Assembly: GCA_028622995.1 (NCBI GenBank)
Contig: JAJQJQ010000021.1
Span: 2,170,001-2,234,000 of the forward strand
Reading direction: 5' to 3'
DNA from: Panagrolaimus kolymaensis
Lineage: Eukaryota; Nematoda; Chromadorea; Rhabditida; Panagrolaimidae
DNA length: 64,000 bases
Part shown: positions 46,234 to 56,576 of the stretch, in pieces
How the letters are laid out: every line of letters begins with the position of its first letter
Numbering within the stretch: the first letter of the stretch is position 1
Translations under genes and position numbers: made by a program
Notes under the pieces: model-generated
Database searches by the model: none
Seen by the model: the letters and a program-made list of their open reading frames with translations, nothing else
What the model was told of the DNA's origin: nothing

Positions 46234-47738
46234 ATGATTAGATCTCCCGATAAAATTCAAAAGAATATTAAACCCAAATATGATGATGATTTCATTGATC
46301 GCATAAATTATTTTTATACCAGTTATTTATTCCTTATTATTATCGTGATTATTGGTATGAAACAATATGTTGGTCAACCTCTTCAATGTTGGTTAGCTGC
46401 GGAATATAAACCGAGATGGGAAAAATATATTGAAAGTCATTGTAAGTTTTTTTTCAATTCAATTTGCCTATTATTTTTTCTTACCATACATAAACCACGG
46501 CTTTGCTTTATAGGTTCAAATAAAAATACTTATTACTTGAGCTTTGATAATGAACGCTTTCCAGCTGTGGAAAAACGAAAAGATTTTGAAATTCATTATT
46601 ATCAATGGGTTAGTTAGTTTTCTCTCTCTCAAAATCTTTCTTCATTAATTATTTATTACCCAACTCTTTGATTTTCAGATTCCAATATTTTTATTTTTTC
46701 AACTCCTTTGTAGCTTTATTCCCAAAAAAATTTGTACCAAATTTTCATCGATGTCTAGCCTCAATTTTCGTGATATCATTAAAAATTTTGGTGATGGAAA
46801 AGAACGATACAAGAAATTCATGGCCACACCGGAAGCCAATGAAAAAGAAGTTCGTGAAGCAGCAAAATATTTTCTTTCTGCAATGAAATTCCAAAAAATT
46901 CGAATCGATTCTTTCATGGGAATTTTTTCCACCAAATTTCATTGCAATTATTTAACCATGGTTTATTTATGCTACAAACTTTCAAATTTCATTAATAGTT
47001 TCGCCCAACTTAATTTTATGAATCAATTTTTTAATACTTCTTACAAATTTTGGGGTTTTGGAGTTTTAAAAGATCTTTTTTCAATGAGGGATTGGAAAGC
47101 CAGTGGAAATTTTCCAAGGGTTCGTTTATTTGCTTTTTTTTTGTCTTTCGAAGTTAAACTATGGCTTGCTTTTAGGTAACTTTTTGTGATTTTGAACGTC
47201 GCGATGATACAAACGGCAAACAAATGATTTATCCGGTTCAATGTGTTTTAGTAAGTCCCAAAAAAGTTTTTTTAAAAGCACACTAACTAACTTATTATTT
47301 TTTTAGATGATTAACATGGTCATTGAAAAGCTTTACATTATTTTATGGTTTTGGTTTTTAATTTTAACAATTGCGAATTTTGCAAATTTCGTCTCTTGGC
47401 TTTTGTTATCTTTTAACCCTAAATTTTCTAAAGAATTTATCATCCATCAACTTAAATATAGTAATTGCAACGATTTTGATGAAGAGGATATCCCTAAATT
47501 TATTAAAGATCAAATCATCAAAGATGGAATTACAGTTCTTCGATTGGTTTCAGCAAATTCAGGCAATATGATTTCTTCGGATTGCATTGCAGTTCTTTAT
47601 GAAGAATGGAAAAAAGAACAACAAGAAAAAGAAAAGTTTACATCCAACATGAAAAAAATAAATGGTTCATCGGAACCTGAAATGTTCAAAAAAAATTTAC
47701 TTCAAGAAATTATATTTGATTCGAAAAAGGATGAATGA
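46234..47738 (+). CDS. Innexin (gap-junction channel subunit) 3
   Basis: Five exons: 46234-46441, 46514-46608, 46679-47119, 47176-47250 and 47307-47738; 416 aa. TM1 is FYTSYLFLIIIVIIGMKQYV. The first loop has two cysteines (LQCWLAA, ESHC). The signature YYQW|IPIFLFFQ is split by an intron at the same place as in innexin 2. TM3 follows a helix-rich cytoplasmic loop, the second loop has CDFERRDD...PVQCVL, and TM4 is LYIILWFWFLILTIANF. The C-terminal tail is charged (Lys/Glu-rich). The loop motif DWKxSGxFPRV.FCDFxRRDD is shared with innexin 1 and supports the family. Confidence 0.93.
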
Positions 47739-47937
47739 ACACATTCATTGAGCTCCACCACCAGCCATGCAAAGGACGAATAAATTAGGTGAAAAAGCCA
47801 TCCATTTTTTTTTGTTAAATTTTCATTTTGTTTCTATTGAATAAAAAAAATATTTGATTCCATATTGTAAGAGTTTTTTAAAGATATGATACATACACAG
47901 CCACATCGAGATTTTCATTTTGATAGTTCGTAAATTA

Positions 47938-48404
47938 CCAGTAAATGAGTTCATCAAACTTTACGTTACAAAAGCCATAATCTCGATTATTCAACATGAA
48001 ACTCATGCAGCTACTATGTTAGAATGTCGTTTTTCTGTTATCTGTTAGGTTCTTGTAAAGTTATCTCGCCTTCACATATCATTTCACTTTACTGTTTTTT
48101 CATAAAAACTTCTTTATGTTGCTTTGTCTTGGAAATGATTGCCACTTCTCATAGAAGAGCGCTTATGTGTTCTTGGTTAGAATGTTGCAAGTGTATGATT
48201 GCTCCGCCATTTTTTATTATTGTTATTGCCAATTAATTGTATTTAAAGCGTTGTTGAAGAGCTAATAAACAGAGAAGTTTCCAACGAGGAACCTAATGCT
48301 TTTGGTGTTTCGTATCGTAGTAAGCAAATTAGCTCATTTGTGAACAGAATGTTAGAAGATATCTCTCATATCAATGAGCGCTGTAAGCATTTTCGAACAA
48401 AGTA
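47938..48404 (+). pseudogene. Decayed coding fragment, unidentified family
   Basis: Two short coding-like stretches lie here: 47940-48030 (VNEFIKLYVTKAIISIIQ... HAATMLECRF) and 48252-48404 (VVEELINREVSNEEPN... NRMLEDISHINERCKHFRTK followed by a stop). An inverted, frameshifted relative of the first occurs at 57980-58056. I do not recognise the family. Stops and lack of splice sites suggest a pseudogene of a gene present elsewhere in the genome. Confidence 0.4.
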
Positions 48405-48620
48405 ATGACTACTGCTCCGCATTGCATTCGAATTCTCTCCATTGACAAACTACTCTTAGTTATCCTTAAAAAGAATCTTCACTTCTCGGAGTATGTCCAA
48501 ATCAAAAAACACAAAATAAAGCAAAAAGGTACATTTATTTAAACAAAAGAAAATAAGAAACAGAAAAAATGACCTTAATAATACAATATATGGATTACAA
48601 GAATAAACTCATTAAAACCA

Positions 48621-49297
48621 TTATTGAACATCGGTGTGTTCGACTTCACGGATGGTGACGGCTTCATGAGCATGAGCAGCAGCAGTTTGACCATCAGCAT
48701 TGACAATAGTTGTTTGACGAACTTCTCCTTCTTGATGCTGATTGTATGGGACAGTGTGTTGAACAGCGGAAGCTTCACGTTGAAGTTTTGCACCAGCTTC
48801 GATCATTTGAGCACCTAAAAAACGAGTAAATTAGAAGATCAAGAAATAGAATAAACAAACATACCAGCTTCAGCAAGAAGCTTTTGACCATGTTCTTGAT
48901 GTTGTAAGGCTTCAGCGGTCTTGATGTTGGCATTTTCAGCAACCATACGAGCGGTGTTTTGTGCACGTTGAGCTTCAGCAAATTCCTTGTTGTTCATCTT
49001 CAAAGTTGCTTCACCTTGTTCACGAAGAATACGAGCATTACGAGCATGTTCATCAACTTCAGTGGAGTGAAGAGTTTGTTGTTCAGATGTAACACAGGTA
49101 GTTTTGTCACAGGTTGCATCATGCTTGTCACGTCCAGCGATGGTGTCGACGACATTCTTAATACCATGTTTGATGTTTTGAATGACGCCAGTCTTCTTCT
49201 TCTTTTCACCAAGATCACTTTCGCTGCTTACAGAGCCACCATCATGCTTTTCTTCATGGATGTGAGTATCACGGATAACAGTTTTTTCAGCAGACAT
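48621..49297 (-). CDS. Alanine-rich coiled-coil protein, intact paralogue
   Basis: Two exons: 49297-48865 and 48814-48621; 208 aa. There is no signal peptide. The N-terminal ~70 residues are charged and His/Lys/Glu-rich (IHEEKHDGG, EKKKKTGVIQNIKHGIKN). A long amphipathic helix follows with heptad-like Ala/Glu/Gln repeats (NNKEFAEAQRAQNTARMVAE, AEALQHQEHGQKLLAEAG, MIEAGAKLQREA) and a His/Glu-rich tail. This composition is reminiscent of LEA-like or stress-induced hydrophilic proteins, but that is inference from composition only. A partially duplicated, transposon-split relative lies at 54515 on the other strand. I prefer MSAEK at 49297 to the in-frame Met 24 bases upstream, because its AAAG context is better. 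Confidence 0.82.
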
Positions 49298-50569
49298 CTT
49301 TGACGAGAGATTCAAGAACAAATGATGTTATCTGAAAAATGAGAGAGGTTAGTAGTGATGCTTTGAAGGATATATGTTTATAAAGAAAAATGGTCCACAC
49401 GAAAATTCAAGAAAACGGGATTATTTTTCAACAGCAAAAATGAAGGAGTTAGAAAAATGAAGGAGTTAGAAAAAAGAAGCAAGATGATGATGGTCGAAAA
49501 AAAAATGAGAAAAGTGAAAGAAAGCTTTTCAATGTTTGAGCATTCGTCAAGCAAACAAAAAAGCGCGAGTCAAAACAGTATCTACCACATTTCGGTTTAA
49601 GAGCCAAGTTAGTTTCGAAAAAAAAGACAAATGCAAAAAGCAATGCTCAAATCGATGTTGATGAAGCATAAAAACATATTACACTTTTTTTTTTTTCATG
49701 TTTTCAACCATCCCTAATTTTATGCAAATAAATTTCTGAACAAAGTGTAAACACTAACTTCCTTATTCAAAATTTGTTATAAAGAGACCCGAATAATTAC
49801 AAACTTCGTGCCAATTGAGAGAAAGACTGCGAAGAGGTATCAGAAAAGATTAACACTGACATAGTTTGCATGGATGGCTGAAGTTTATATATGCTTTTCG
49901 ACGTTTTTTGAATGATGAAAAAATATGCAAAGAATTTACATATTTTTTCTTTTTTGTTGTTTGCTGCAAAAAAAAGTTGCGTGGAATCGAACAATTTTTA
50001 CTTTGCTTTTGCCTTTTTTATTTTCTTGTCTCGACCTAATAAAGGAAGGTTGTGATAGATTTATTCTATTTTGGTGTTTTAATAATTAAAGCCTTAAATT
50101 CGTAGCTGCCTTAATTGTTGTTAGTTTGTAGTTGCTGTTTACATACATATTCATCTCAATAGCTACAGCTGTATTTATTAATGAATGTCATAGAAAAAAC
50201 AATAACAAACTCTAAAACCGCTTGTTTTTTAGGTTGATGAATTACAAAAAACAAGACATCACAATAATAATTATCATTGCTCTGATTAAACAAAATTTAT
50301 AAAAACTCCTGAACATTTGAACTTAATTAAAAATGTTCACAATATTGTTATGATGTAATAAAATTAGAATTTATTCAATGTTGTTTTGATGTTTTTCAAA
50401 AAATAAAACAAAGCAAATGAACGAAAGAAAGAATGGAAACAAGCTGATTTTGTTGTTGTTACAGCTGAGGTTAAAAAAAGGCTATAAAAAGGAACATGAT
50501 TTCGATTGTAAGCATCATCTACTTGATACCATCTCAGTTTTTCTGATTTCACGATTTTGATTAATCAAA
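49298..50569. other. Intergenic region, mostly inside duplication copy 2
   Basis: From about 49639 this is the duplicate of 40040-40955, with small indels. No gene is seen other than the TATA element at 50482. The short ORFs are not supported. Confidence 0.4.
50482..50489 (+). promoter_or_regulatory. TATA box of secreted-protein copy 2
   Basis: CTATAAAAAGG, 81-88 bp upstream of the ATG at 50570, matches a canonical TATA box. In copy 1 it is CTATAGAAAGG. Confidence 0.55.
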
Positions 50570-50929
50570 ATGATTTTCAATGGCTCAATCCTTTTTGCTC
50601 TTGCATTAATTGCAAGTGTTACATCACAAAATTATATGACGAATCCTGCATTTGGTCTTGGAGCTCCTGGGCTTCAAACTCTCGGTGGTCCTAATTATCC
50701 AATTACTACTAGCCGTCCATGCTCAATTTATGGATGTAATCCAAACACTTATCCTCGTCCACCTTTATATCCTGGTTATCCACAATTCCCTCAAATTCCT
50801 GGCTATCCACAATTCCCTGGATTCCCTCAAATTCCTGGATTCCCTCAAATTCCTGGATTCCCTCAAATTCCTGGCTATCCACAATTTCCTGGTTACCCAC
50901 GCTATCCTCCATATTTTCCACAATACTAA
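50570..50929 (+). CDS. Secreted Pro/Tyr-rich repeat protein, copy 2
   Basis: A single exon of 119 aa, the duplicate of 40956-41315. The signal peptide and Cys-containing linker are identical. The Pro-rich array has the same total length but a different unit order (one more PGFPQI unit in place of a PGYPQF unit), as expected from unequal exchange or replication slippage within the repeat. AATAAA follows about 55 bp after the stop. Confidence 0.85.
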   Translation: MIFNGSILFALALIASVTSQNYMTNPAFGLGAPGLQTLGGPNYPITTSRPCSIYGCNPNTYPRPPLYPGYPQFPQIPGYPQFPGFPQIPGFPQIPGFPQIPGYPQFPGYPRYPPYFPQY

Positions 50930-52131
50930 TAATAAACTATAGTATTATTTAGTTAATGTATGTAAATTTCTAAATGTAAAATAAAGCATTCCAAAAGCAC
51001 AAATTATCGAGATGAAAATAAATATGAAGTTAGTAATAACTATCCAAAAAAGTAACTCTCATAAACTCTTTTCTCAATACCTTCCTCAAGTTAATTAAGA
51101 AAGAGAGAAATCAATACACAAAATTCAACAAACATTTATTAAACAAACATAACAATAGTTAATACAATTTATAACATGATAAAGTAATCATTTCTTTAGT
51201 TGATTTTCATTGAGCACTTGAATGGCATTTCCTTTTTGTTGTGTTTGGTTTAATAAACTTTTGAAAAAGATTTTTTTTCTTTTTTGGATTACAATTTGCT
51301 AATTAGAAAAATTAGAAATAACTTAGAGATTATATTTAGCCTAGAAAGATTATTAAAATAGGGATTAAAAAATTAAATATGCAGAAAATTTTGTGTTTCG
51401 ACAAACAAATTATCCCTTCTTCTCAATTTTTTCATTGAATGTTAGTGAGTCGCTCGGTTCTATGAAAACTTGCAATTTTTTGTTTTCATAGTCTATTTAT
51501 TCAAAATTGTTGGACAAGTCCAAGATTTTTCCATTACATTTTTTTTGCAAAGCTTTCATTGTACAATTTTGTTGATGGTGTAAAGTTAAAAAATAAAGTT
51601 TAAATAATTCGCGTAACTTTTTCACGTTTTTATTCAATCATCATCCAAAGCAACTAAGGCCAAACCAATAACAACAAATATTGATTTTTTGCTGCTTTTT
51701 TCTTTCTTGTATGCATTTTTAACCTTTATATGATTAGCAAGCTTTAAATCTTCCCAGTTTTTTTCCACCTCATCACTTTGCGACTATTGTATTTATTTTT
51801 CATTCATATATGAATGGCCTCGCAATTATAGATTAGATGAATTCAATTTTTTTTAGCAATTTAAAATTTTTCGTTCGTATCTTTTATAGCTCTAATAATC
51901 ATCAGCAGCAAATATAAAATCTTTCTCGAATTTGGTCCAAGATGGTGGATAAATTTAAAAATTATATAAACCAAAAATTTCTCTAATAAAAGTAACAATG
52001 CTTTTTTATTTTCAATGCAACATATCAATAATATGGAAAAACAATTTTTGTTAAAATAAATAAAATTCAAGCAAAAAAAGAAAATAGGTTTTTTCAAAAA
52101 ATCTTCAAAGCAAAGAAACTAGGGAAAGTTA
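50930..52131. other. Spacer between duplicated genes, with copy-2-specific segment
   Basis: The 3' flank of the secreted-protein gene is duplicated. About 51560-51925 has no counterpart in copy 1 and shows no coding signal. The sequence then rejoins the duplication at TCTCGAATTTGGTCC. Confidence 0.5.
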
Positions 52132-52890
52132 TTAACCAATTATTTTTTTTAGAAAATTTTGATTCAATACTAATAACATCATACCATTAAAGTGAACGGT
52201 AAGATCTTCACATCGTTGAAGTTCGTGTAAGAGAGGGAAGAATTCGAAGGGTAAACTAGTATTAATAAGCATAATTCCAAATCTAAAAATAAATTTTTTT
52301 TAAATCATACATAAAAAAGGAAAGACTCACCTAAATTCATGAAGCTTTGATAAATCTTTAATAAAATCAACAAATTTGTCAAGAGGGTAATCGGTATGAA
52401 TTCCGCTAGTAAAATCCAATTCTTTCAACCCATGAGAAATAAGTTGCTTCAAATCATCAGAATTTATACGGCGAACTCGAAGTAAAAGTCGTTTGATAGA
52501 GTTTAAATTAATACGCAAACTATGAAAAAAGGGAATATCACTTTTTCCATACCAATTTTTTATACAAACATAATCAACATGGTCAAGTTTGTTTTTGAGT
52601 GAAGAAAGATTAAATCCATTTGCTTCTCTGCAAAATTCATTTTCATTGCAATAACATGAAAGGGTGTAATTGCACGATGATTCATGAATAATTATTTCAA
52701 CTTTTTTAATTGTATGACATCGTTTTGCAAGATTTTTAGTTGAATCATTGATTTCAGCAAAAGTTCGCAAAGTTGATGGGTCGCAAATTTCAGTAAATCG
52801 CTTTTGACAAACCCAAGGAAGGGATGGAAAATCGAAATGATCATTAGAAGACTTAAAATTAACTTCCGAAATCTTCTTATTTAATTCCAT
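52132..52890 (-). CDS. F-box-like / LRR-like protein, copy 2
   Basis: Two exons: 52890-52331 and 52282-52132; 236 aa. It is a close duplicate of 42151-42920. The N-terminus differs (MELNKK in place of MADFNIEKK), and exon 1 otherwise has few substitutions. Exon 2 is far more changed (INTSLPFEFFPLLHEL against INCILLHFDFTLFLQEL), yet the frame is open, suggesting the C-terminal repeats evolve faster. Same tentative F-box/FTH assignment as copy 1. Confidence 0.72.
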
Positions 52891-53040
52891 ATCGTGAGAT
52901 TATGAAGAAAACTAAAAATATTTTCTTCAGTAAAGAAGCGATTTATAACAATTTAAATTTAAAAAAATCAAGCACAAATGAAAGCGAAGTTACATCTCCA
53001 AAAAACCACAGCAAAATAATGATTTGAAGATAATGATTGG

Positions 53041-53048
53041 TTTTTATA
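53041..53048 (-). promoter_or_regulatory. TATA-like box of the F-box-like gene, copy 2
   Basis: ATATAAAA on the minus strand, about 151 bp upstream of the ATG, retained from the duplication. Confidence 0.4.
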
Positions 53049-53156
53049 TGGCATTATTGTTTTGAGTTTGGCCTTTTCGTTCTTTTCCTTTTATAAAAAT
53101 AACCTGAGGAGGTTGGTTGATTCACAGCAATTAGCAGAATGGCAAGTAATAAATCA

Positions 53157-54514
53157 ATATATATTTACCATTTATAAAGAAACCCAAAAAGTCTAGAATA
53201 TTGTGAAAAGTTGTTGAATCGTTGTGATAAAAAAACCATTAGTTAACATAAAACAAGCATCCAGTTGAAAAAATTTCAAAATACAAAAATAAATTGTAAA
53301 CATAAAACATTTTTCTTCGTAGTGAAACTCATTCATTTTCCGCAAAATAAAAAAATGAAACTCAAAACATTTGTTAATTATAAATTTTATTAATAAAAAA
53401 ATGAAGAGAAAAAGTTAAAAAATTAACTTATATTCAATGCTTCATTGAAATCGTTTTTTTTTGCTTTCTTTTTGTTTTTTCAAATTACATTTCACCCATT
53501 TTTACTCTCAAAAAGAAAAAAGAGAGATACTGTTTGACTCTCGCTTTTTTGTTTGATTGAAGAAAGCTCAAATATTGAAAAAAGCATTCTTTCACTTTGC
53601 TCGTTTTTTCTTCGACAATCATCATTTTGCTCTTATTTTTCGAACTCCTTCATTTTTTGCTGTTGCAAAATTATCATATTTTCTAAAATTTGCGTGCTTC
53701 AAGCTTTTGCGTGTGGACCATTTTTACAAACATACACTGAAAAAAAAAATGTCCCAAACTTTTTTGGGAATCGATGTACATCCTAAATATTCGTCCAAAA
53801 TTCCAGAATTTGTCTTATTTTGTGCAAAAAATTTGTCTTTTGGAAATACTATGCTAATTGAGAATATATAAGACAAGATGGTCTTTAAATATAGACTAAC
53901 TCCTTTTCTTTGGTTCTCTGGCACGCTATTTCGATTCATCGCTCCTTCTTTTTAAGTGATAACGTAAAGGTGGAAGCTTTGGTTGCTTCAAGGGTTAACC
54001 GACTGGGTTATTTCTGAGGGTGGCGGCATAGCAATGCGTAACTCCACTTGGGCAATTGAGCTCCATATATTATAATTCAATAGTTATAATATCGTCAGAT
54101 CTAACCTAGCTGGAGATACTTTTTTTAATAAAGTATTAATAGCTTTTATGTATCAGCGAGGTACTTAAAGCATGAGCAAAAGCTTTAACAAAAACATAAA
54201 TTTTGGATATTTAAGTCATAGACTTAAAAAAAATATATTCGCGGAGGAAGATAAAAAATTTTTATAATTTTTTTTGCCGAAGTTTTTTTCAATTTTGTCC
54301 GATTTTAAGACTATTTTTTGAGTTTTTAAGACAAACTAGTACATATATCATATATACACTTGGAAACTAGTCAGTCTACCAAAAAGACTAATTTTTTACA
54401 TTTTTAAGACGTGTCAGTCCCGTTTTTTTTTTCAGTGTATATCCTTTTAAGCATCATTTCTAACTTCTCTCATTTTTCAGATTCATCATTTGGTTTCCTG
54501 AATCTCTTGTCAAA
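53157..54514. other. Intergenic region with an unexplained GC-richer stretch
   Basis: No supported gene. A stretch of about 110 bp near 53965-54075 is richer in G/C and not low complexity, unlike its flanks; I see neither a long ORF nor a known RNA. A possible acceptor TTTTTCAG at 54471-54478, before the ATG at 54515, may be a trans-splice site. Confidence 0.35.
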
Positions 54515-56557
54515 ATGTCTGCTGCTGATGGAACCTCTGACAAAACTACTTGTGATTCATCTGATCAACAAACTGTTCACTCCACTGAAGTTGATGAAAA
54601 TGCTCGTAAAGCTCGTATTCTTCCTGAAAATGGTGAAGCAACTTTGAAGATGAACAACAAGGAATTTGCTGAAGCTCAACGTGCACAAAACACCGCTCGT
54701 ATGGTTGCTGAAAGTGCCAACATCATGGTCGCTGAAGCATTACAACATCAAGAACAGTTACGGAAACTCCTCGGCGAAGCTGGTATCTTTGTTTATTATA
54801 TTTATTGATCTTTTAATTTATTCATTTTTTAGGTGCTCACAAGGGAACCACCAGACATGTCACATCGATATTGAAATTCTGTTTCGGTAGAAAATTAATT
54901 TAGCACTTTTTAAAACATATGGCAAAATCTTAGCGGTGAATGGAAGATGAAAAAAAAGTTATGACTCCTTGAATATTCTAATTTTTGGTGCTTTTCCTTA
55001 TCAGTTGCTAAAGCTACTTCCTATTTGTTGTGAGTATGGTGTAGGCGAGAAAGGCGGAACTGCCATGCGAGGGAAGTCGCAGGTTCGAATCCGCCTTGTA
55101 ATTTTTCGTTTTTTTACCCTTATTAATCATGTTTTGCCCTTTTTTTTATGTTAAATATTAATGAAAGTTATTCTTTTTTAAACATTTTTTTCATGTTTTT
55201 TGTCTTATTGCTTTACCTTCAAACGAGTAAGGGGATTTTGAAAATTAAAGTTGGTTTTTTTATTTTATATAAAAGGGCCAAAAAAAGAAAAACGCTTTAA
55301 AATATAAAACTATTAATTAAGATTTTGTAAAATTACTTTTAAAAAATTAATTAAATACTATAAAAATAAACCACAAAAAGCGGAAAGTTTCGTTTCAAGT
55401 AATTTAAAAAAGTAAGATAAATAAAAGTCAGCTAATCAGCGATGGCAGCCAACTGACAAATCTGTCGGTTGCAATAGACAAGTTGTCGATCGCAACCGAC
55501 AAGTTGTAAGTTGCGACTGACAAGTTGTAAGTCGCAACCAACATTCCAAAAATTAATTTTTATGAATAAAAAAGTGATTATTATGTAAATTTAATATAGT
55601 AGAATTGAATTTAACCATTTTTCCAAAAAAAATTTTTGTCAGTTGCGATCGACAACTTGTCTATTGCAACCGACAGATTTGTCAGTTGGCTGCCATCGCT
55701 GATTAGCTGACTTTTATTTATCTTACTTTTTTAAATTACTTGAAACGAAACTTTCCGCTTTTTGTGGTTTATTTTTATAGTATTTAATTAATTTTTTAAA
55801 AGTAATTTTACAAAATCTTAATTAATAGTTTTATATTTTAAAGCGTTTTTCTTTTTTTGGCCCTTTTATATAAAATAAAAAAACCAACTTTAATTTTCAA
55901 AATCCCCTTACTCGTTTGAAGGTAAAGCAATAAGACAAAAAACATGAAAAAAATGTTTAAAAAAGAATAACTTTCATTAATATTTAACATAAAAAAAAGG
56001 GCAAAACATGATTAATAAGGGTAAAAAAACGAAAAATTACAAGGCGGATTCGAACCTGCGACTTCCCTCGCATGGCAGTTCCGCCTTTCTCGCCTACACC
56101 ATACTCACAACAAATAGGAAGTAGCTTTAGCAACTGATAAGGAAAAGCACCAAAAATTAGAATATTCAAGGAGTCATAACTTTTTTTTCATCTTCCATTC
56201 ACCGCTAAGATTTTGCCATATGTTTTAAAAAGTGCTAAATTAATTTTCTACCGAAACAGAATTTCAATATCGATGTGACATGTCTGGTGGTTCCCTTGTC
56301 AGATGATAAAAGCTGGCGCTAAACTTAAACGTGAAGCTGATATAATTTGCCGTGCTGGAACTAAATTACAAACTGATGGCGAAACAATGCTGAATGTTGG
56401 TGAAAATCTCAAACATGAAGCTGATACAATTTGCCGTGCTGGAGCTAAACTGCAAGCTGATGCTGAAGCTAAATTCAAAAGCGTCGACGCTCATGAAGGT
56501 CTCGATTTGGACTTCCCAAACACGCCAGAATCAGACGATTTACAACTCATTTTTTGA
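54515..56557 (+). pseudogene. Alanine-rich coiled-coil paralogue split by a foldback element
   Basis: Exon 1 is 54515-54782 and a second exon begins at 54833; after seven bases it is interrupted by the 1459-bp palindromic element at 54840, and coding resumes at 56302. Removing the element and one TCA copy joins the frame as A-Q-M-I-K-A-G, the same as A-Q-M-I-E-A-G in the intact paralogue. The downstream part has three helical repeats (AGAKLKREAD, AGTKLQTDGE, AGAKLQADAE) and a tail ending DDLQLIF. The N-terminal charged region of the paralogue is missing. The function is presumably lost, unless the element is spliced or truncated products are used. Confidence 0.85.
54840..56298. mobile_element. 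Foldback (palindromic) element with ~690-bp arms, TCA target duplication
   Basis: A 1459-bp palindrome beginning CAAGGGAACCACCAGACATG and ending in its reverse complement, with a centre near 55570. It is flanked by TCA on both sides (54837-54839 and 56299-56301). The arms are nearly identical over hundreds of bases. Each contains a tRNA-like B-box (GGTTCGAATCC at 55082 on the left arm). Near the centre the left arm has additional GTTGCGAC/GACAAGTTGT repeats absent from the right arm. There is no coding capacity; the 61-codon ORF present in both arms is the tRNA-like region. The superfamily is uncertain. Confidence 0.9.
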
Positions 56558-56576
56558 GAAAGTCGAGCTTCGTCAA

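Larger units (their letters stand above)
49639..53156 (+). repeat. Segmental duplication, copy 2
   Basis: A direct copy of 40040-43150, 9.6 kb away, carrying the second secreted-protein gene and second F-box-like gene. It contains an extra segment of about 360 bp (about 51560-51925) that is missing from copy 1, so either an insertion here or a deletion there. Confidence 0.9.

Noticed and set aside
48959..49303. 114-codon plus-strand ORF opposite the alanine-rich gene
   Set aside because: Antisense shadow of a well-supported coding exon.
54969..56169. Identical 61-codon ORF present on both strands of the foldback element
   Set aside because: It is the same tRNA-like arm sequence read from each arm of a palindrome, without coding signs.
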